A stretch of 8,878 nt of DNA, taken from assembly GCA_022825185.1 (NCBI GenBank), contig JAJDYK010000160.1, positions 1 to 8,878 of the forward strand, read 5' to 3'. The notes under the pieces are model-generated. The model was not told the origin of the DNA. It saw nothing but the letters and a program-made list of their open reading frames with translations, and did no database searches. How positions within the stretch are numbered: the stretch's first letter is position 1; each line of letters begins with the position of its first letter. Shown in pieces: positions 5,774 to 8,878 of the stretch. The translations under genes were made by a program, and so were the position numbers. The DNA comes from Candidatus Latescibacterota bacterium. GTDB lineage: Bacteria > Latescibacterota > UBA2968 > UBA8231.

Positions 5774-6592
5774 ATGGCCCCTAAGAAAGTCTTAATTACC
5801 GGCGTCTGCGGATTGATCGCCGGAGCCGTGTATCGGCATTTGCAAACCCAACCTGATCGCTATGACCTCTATGGTCTGGCGCGGCGATCCCAACTTTCGG
5901 AGCGGACGTCCAAAGACGCAGCGTTGGGAATTCCCGAGGAGAAATTCATCCTCGCAGACCTGACCGACTACAACGCGATAGCCAAGGCCGTCGCGGGCAT
6001 GGACGTGGTCGTGCAACTGGCGGCCGACCCGCGGCCGGATGCTAGTTGGGAGAGCCTGCTTGGCAGCAATATCGTCGGGCCGCGCAATGTGCTGGAGGCC
6101 GCGCGCCGCGCTGGCGTCGGGCGCGTGGTCTTCGCCAGTTCAATCATGGTGTCTTGGGGCTACCAGCAGGAGGACCCGTACAAGGCCATCTCCGAAGGTC
6201 GCTTCGACGCGATCGATACCGGTCAGGTACAGATCGTGACCCACGAGTGGCCGCATCGGCCCACTGGCCTCTATCCAGCGACCAAGATCTGGGGCGAAGC
6301 CCTAGCGCGTTACTACGCCGACGTACACAATATGTCGGTGCCTTGTCTGCGCATTGGCTGGGTCAATGCCGAGGACCATCCGCGCGACGAGCGGGGCGGG
6401 GCGATCTGGTGCAGCCAGCGCGACGTGGTACAACTCGTACAGCGCGCCATCGAAGCGCCTGCGGACTTGCGTTTTGATATTTTTTACGGAGTGTCCAACA
6501 ACCGCTGGCGCTGGGTCGATATCGACCATCCGCGCCAAGTCTTGGGCTATATCCCCGCAGACAGCGCCGAAGAAAAGTTAGGGCTGGCCTGA
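5774..6592 (+). CDS. NAD-dependent epimerase/dehydratase family protein, uronate dehydrogenase-like
   Basis: Extended short-chain dehydrogenase/reductase of 272 aa. It has an N-terminal Rossmann segment KVLITGVCGLIAGAV (5-19), an acidic ADLTD (61-65) typical of cofactor-adenine contacts, VVQLAADPRPDASWESLL (79-96), the active-site serine region VVFASS (118-123), and the catalytic YPATK (Y167, K171). The C-terminal half (CLRIGWVNAEDHPRDER, then YGVSNNRWRWVDI and LGYIPADSAEE) resembles hexuronate dehydrogenases, which oxidise uronic acids to aldarolactones with NAD. The exact substrate is inference; a sugar-nucleotide epimerase is possible, though 272 aa is short for most of those. The glycine motif is GxxGxxA rather than GxxGxxG. 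An AGAGGAG (5757-5763) precedes the ATG. It lies 20 nt after hpt and 6 nt before the next gene, so it is cotranscribed, without an obvious metabolic link to purine salvage. Confidence 0.85.
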   Translation: MAPKKVLITGVCGLIAGAVYRHLQTQPDRYDLYGLARRSQLSERTSKDAALGIPEEKFILADLTDYNAIAKAVAGMDVVVQLAADPRPDASWESLLGSNIVGPRNVLEAARRAGVGRVVFASSIMVSWGYQQEDPYKAISEGRFDAIDTGQVQIVTHEWPHRPTGLYPATKIWGEALARYYADVHNMSVPCLRIGWVNAEDHPRDERGGAIWCSQRDVVQLVQRAIEAPADLRFDIFYGVSNNRWRWVDIDHPRQVLGYIPADSAEEKLGLA

Positions 6593-6598
6593 GCCAAA

Positions 6599-7153
6599 AT
6601 GGGCCGAGAGCCTAAGACCAAAACGGACCTATTGTCCGTCAAGCTGTTCTTCGTCGTCCTAGGGGCTATTGCCGCCTACAATGTCGTCAATTGGATGCGC
6701 GGCGAGCCGGAATGGGAGGAGCGGCTCTATGAGCCAGGGGCTTTCGCAGTGCAGACGGCCGGTCGGCCCAATCTGCGCAAGCTGCGCGAGCCGTTGTCTT
6801 TTGGCGAGGTAGAGTTCCAATACCTGATGTTCGAGCGCGCCGACGTGCAATACGCCATTGCTTATGGAGATGTCCCCGAGGCCGTCCAAGCCGACAGTGC
6901 CATTGCTGCGCGCCGAGATGCCATCTTGCAGAAGGTGCAGGGGACGATCCTGTCGGAGGGTACCGTTGAGATGGACGGGCATCCCGCACGGCAGACGCAG
7001 ATACAAGCTGCCGACGAAAGCCTCCTGCGAATGCAGAGCCTACAGGTGGGCCAGCGGCTCTACAGCTTGATGGCGGTCGGAGCACCGTACGCGTTTGACA
7101 ACCCCTCGGATATCGAGCGATTTTTCGCGTCCTTCAGACTCGTCAAGCCCTGA
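6599..7153 (+). CDS. Membrane-anchored protein of unknown function
   Basis: 184 aa; family not recognised. The N-terminus is basic (MGREPKTK), followed by one hydrophobic helix at about residues 14-32 (VKLFFVVLGAIAAYNVVNW), with no cleavage site or lipobox visible, so a signal anchor with the rest outside the cytoplasm is likely. The remainder (about 40-184) is soluble and mixed alpha/beta. Its C-terminal pattern, with repeated beta-strand-like segments ending LYSLMAVGAPYAFDNPSD then IERFFASFRL, resembles small extracytoplasmic domains in which a ligand-like strand precedes an RFFxSF motif; this is only an impression. No catalytic motif is seen. The ATG is 6 nt after the preceding stop with only a weak GGG upstream, so translation is probably coupled. 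It is the last gene of the hpt operon, and no terminator separates it from the convergent gene 12 nt beyond. Confidence 0.75.
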   Translation: MGREPKTKTDLLSVKLFFVVLGAIAAYNVVNWMRGEPEWEERLYEPGAFAVQTAGRPNLRKLREPLSFGEVEFQYLMFERADVQYAIAYGDVPEAVQADSAIAARRDAILQKVQGTILSEGTVEMDGHPARQTQIQAADESLLRMQSLQVGQRLYSLMAVGAPYAFDNPSDIERFFASFRLVKP

Positions 7154-7157
7154 TGAT

Positions 7158-7235
7158 AAGGAGTATCAAGTGAAGCTGCTCAAAGTCTCCGACACAGGTA
7201 CGGCAACCGACCTGCCGGTCCTGCCTGCCTCGTGA
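7158..7235 (+). other. Short orphan reading frame with ribosome binding site (possible truncated gene start)
   Basis: AAGGAG (7158-7163) lies 6 nt before GTG 7170, which opens a 21-codon frame beginning MKLLKVSDTG and stopping at TGA 7233-7235. The spacing and strength are those of a real start, and it follows the operon by only 16 nt. It lies wholly antisense to the C-terminal codons of the minus-strand oxidoreductase. It could be chance, a tiny gene, or the remaining 5' end of a gene cut by a rearrangement. Confidence 0.2.
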
Positions 7236-8149
7236 ATCGCCTCGATCACTCTTAGAGTCTGTAATCCGTCGCGGCTGTGCGGGTCCACACCGGGTGCGCT
7301 CTCGATGACCTTCTTCCCCTGGATCACATCGACGAAGTAACCCGTCAACGATCCTTGGTGAGAGGGATTTTCGACAGGCTCCCATCTAGAGGGCTGCGCC
7401 ATTGTGAAAAGCAGGTTGCGTTCAAGGCGGAAGCTCTTTCGGGCGCTGTAAACCGTGACCTCATCCTCGTATTCGTCACAGTTTTTGATACACAGCAGGT
7501 GCGCGCACAATCCGCCAGAAAAATCCAGCCGCACATCGACAAGCTCCTCAACTCCACCTGCCTCTTCATAGGCGACGGTCCCAGCGACGGCCACGATACG
7601 CTGTCCGACGAGATAGGGCAGTACATCAAGGATATGTACCGTCCGCGTATGCAACATACCGCCGTCTATCGGATTACCGCCGGCTTTGCGCTGAACCGCC
7701 GTCATGTACTGAATATCATCGGAACTAGAGGCTAACTGACTGCGTACATACTCTGTGCTCGCCATGAACCGCCGCGTAAAAGCTGTCATTAGCAGGCATT
7801 CTTGTGACTGGCTGAGAGCGGTCAATTCTTTGGCGTGTGCTACTGTGACTGTCGTTGGCTTGTCAACGAGAACGGGTATGCGCCGTTCTAGCGCGAGCTT
7901 GCATTGTTCATAGTGATATTGATTTGGGGTACTGACGACGACACCGTCCACGAGATCGGGGTCAAGCAGGTCGCGGTAATCCTGACTGGTCTGGCTTGTG
8001 CACAGACTCTCCGGCAGGTTGTCCAGACGATCCTGCGAGATGTCACAGACTGCTGTGATCTCCACGTCCCTCCGCTGGATGAGATTCGGAAGGTGATAAT
8101 TAGGACAGAAACGTCCCACTCCGATCAGGCCGATTCTGGTCTGTTCCAT
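7166..8149 (-). CDS. Gfo/Idh/MocA family oxidoreductase
   Basis: NAD(P)-dependent oxidoreductase of the family that includes inositol dehydrogenases and glucose-fructose oxidoreductase; 327 aa, full length. The N-terminal Rossmann fold has IGLIGVGRFCPNYHLPNL (6-23), TAVCDIS (32-38) and VVVSTPNQYHYE (70-81). The conserved lysine motif is DKP (96-98, usually EKP). The C-terminal alpha/beta domain starts near 125 and holds GGNPIDGGMLHTRTVHILD (157-175), where H172 and D175 fit the family's substrate-site positions. The sugar or cyclitol substrate cannot be inferred. The start is preceded on this strand by TTGGAGA about 8 nt upstream of the ATG. The last residues (about 319-327, SETLSSFT) extend past the usual family end and overlap the orphan frame on the other strand. 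It lies 81 nt downstream of the methyltransferase gene and is probably cotranscribed with it. Confidence 0.9.
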   Translation of the reverse strand: MEQTRIGLIGVGRFCPNYHLPNLIQRRDVEITAVCDISQDRLDNLPESLCTSQTSQDYRDLLDPDLVDGVVVSTPNQYHYEQCKLALERRIPVLVDKPTTVTVAHAKELTALSQSQECLLMTAFTRRFMASTEYVRSQLASSSDDIQYMTAVQRKAGGNPIDGGMLHTRTVHILDVLPYLVGQRIVAVAGTVAYEEAGGVEELVDVRLDFSGGLCAHLLCIKNCDEYEDEVTVYSARKSFRLERNLLFTMAQPSRWEPVENPSHQGSLTGYFVDVIQGKKVIESAPGVDPHSRDGLQTLRVIEAIHEAGRTGRSVAVPVSETLSSFT

Positions 8150-8230
8150 GAAAAGTCTCCAAGGGACTGTTTGCTTGCGGTCACAATACTGTGGCCGGGC
8201 TGCTAGCTGACAGGGGAGTAGTCTGTTTGT

Positions 8231-8866
8231 TCATTTTGTCAGCACCGGTTTTCGCAAAGTGAAAGACTGGAAGTGCACGCCCTCGGGCTCGACTACGTGG
8301 AAATCCAAGACATCGAAATACTCCCGGACGTATCCATGCATCTGATCGTCGGTCCGAAAAGAAAAAAATCGAGGAGGATCGTGCCAGTCGTTAGGCGCTT
8401 CGCCCTCAAACGGCTCACCCCCGTACACGCCTAAAAAAAAGAGACCGCCTGGAACTAAGACGTTTCGGATAGCAGCTAGGACGTCAGATAAATTGACATT
8501 CGGGACATGAAGCAGGCAATTCATTGCATAAACTGCGTCGAAAGAACTCAGGGGAAAGCCCAAATTTAGAAAGTCAGCCGAGTAAGCCACGAGACCTTTA
8601 GCGCGGCAGCGCGCAACCATTTCCGGTGAAAGATCAGTCACAACTGTTTCTAATCCACTTTTCTGGAAAAACAAGCCATCCTGACCTGTCCCGGCACCGA
8701 TCTCCAGAAGACTCACCTTACCCTCGGTGCGTACGATACTGAGAAAGTCTGCACGCTCAGTCAGCTTCCACGGGGCTTTCTCACGCTGATCGCGGTCTTC
8801 TGCGCTACCGTCGTAGGCTACTTGAAGACGAGCGACGACATCTTTGTACTCGAACATTGCTTCCAT
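8231..8866 (-). CDS. Class I SAM-dependent methyltransferase
   Basis: Small-molecule-type methyltransferase of 211 aa with a complete fold. It has the N-terminal segment KAPWKLTERADFL (30-42), SAM motif I LLEIGAGTGQDGLFF (53-67), the acidic end of strand 2 at D78 in VVTDLSPEMV, SFDAVYAMNCLLHVP (108-122), and VPGGLFFLGVYGG (138-150), followed by the PPRFFSFRTDDQM stretch (164-176) and a C-terminal HFQSFTLRK. This arrangement matches a widespread uncharacterised bacterial methyltransferase group whose substrates are unknown. ATG 8866 is used; an in-frame ATG at 8857 is equally possible because only 12 nt of upstream sequence is present and neither start has a convincing ribosome binding site. 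GC content is lower than in the prfA-recA genes (27 of 60 at 8521-8580 against 40 of 60 at 1441-1500), hinting at different ancestry. Confidence 0.85.
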   Translation of the reverse strand: MEAMFEYKDVVARLQVAYDGSAEDRDQREKAPWKLTERADFLSIVRTEGKVSLLEIGAGTGQDGLFFQKSGLETVVTDLSPEMVARCRAKGLVAYSADFLNLGFPLSSFDAVYAMNCLLHVPNVNLSDVLAAIRNVLVPGGLFFLGVYGGEPFEGEAPNDWHDPPRFFSFRTDDQMHGYVREYFDVLDFHVVEPEGVHFQSFTLRKPVLTK

Positions 8867-8878
8867 TCGTCTTTTAAC

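Noticed and set aside
7277..7735. 152-codon plus-strand open frame inside the oxidoreductase gene
   Set aside because: It is the antisense shadow of the Gfo/Idh gene, which carries clear family motifs on the minus strand; no ribosome binding site or recognisable domain in the plus frame.
8150..8230. Search for a promoter between the two minus-strand genes
   Set aside because: The best -10 on that strand (TATTGT) has only CTGTCA at a 19-bp spacing, too weak to call; cotranscription is the simpler reading.

Overview
The window reads as chromosomal housekeeping DNA from a moderately GC-rich, non-model bacterium. Evidence is the conserved order release factor 1, release-factor methyltransferase, RadA, RecA, together with a strong AAGGAGGT-type ribosome binding site and sigma-70-like promoters. 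The phylum cannot be fixed from the sequence. The operator inside the recA promoter looks more like the Gram-positive-type LexA box (GAAC-N4-GTTC) than the E. coli type. A 21-bp perfect palindrome upstream of the small gene resembles dispersed repeats that I recall from uncultured marine or symbiont genomes (memory, unverified).

Layout. Positions 3-50 hold the last codons of an upstream gene. Bases 44-3357 are a tight plus-strand cluster: prfA (translation termination), prmC (methylates the GGQ glutamine of release factors; 4-nt overlap) and radA (recombination and repair; 3-nt gap). An AT-rich intergenic region (3358-3616) carries a clear promoter and three copies of an 8-mer, then recA (3617-4717). 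Between recA and the next operon are a stem-loop straddling the recA stop codon, a 21-bp palindrome, a hairpin that would mask the ribosome binding site, an 83-codon gene of unknown function (4849-5100), and an intrinsic terminator (5141-5174).

A second plus-strand operon follows: an hpt-type purine phosphoribosyltransferase whose promoter -10 box lies 7 nt before its ATG (predicted leaderless mRNA), an NAD-dependent sugar dehydrogenase/epimerase resembling uronate dehydrogenases, and a membrane-anchored protein of unknown function. It ends at 7153. From 7166 onward two genes lie on the minus strand and converge on it: a SAM-dependent methyltransferase (8866-8231) and a Gfo/Idh/MocA oxidoreductase (8149-7166). 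A short plus-strand reading frame with a good ribosome binding site at 7158-7235 is buried in the oxidoreductase tail and may mark a rearrangement junction.

How the genes fit: prfA and prmC are substrate and modifying enzyme. RadA and RecA act together in homologous recombination, and the recA promoter looks damage-regulated. The 83-aa gene could share the recA transcript. The remaining genes are metabolic with no obvious common pathway. I see no mobile element, CRISPR array, toxin-antitoxin pair, defence system, tRNA or rRNA. The most interesting signals are regulatory: the recA promoter repeats, the leaderless hpt start and the masked ribosome binding site.
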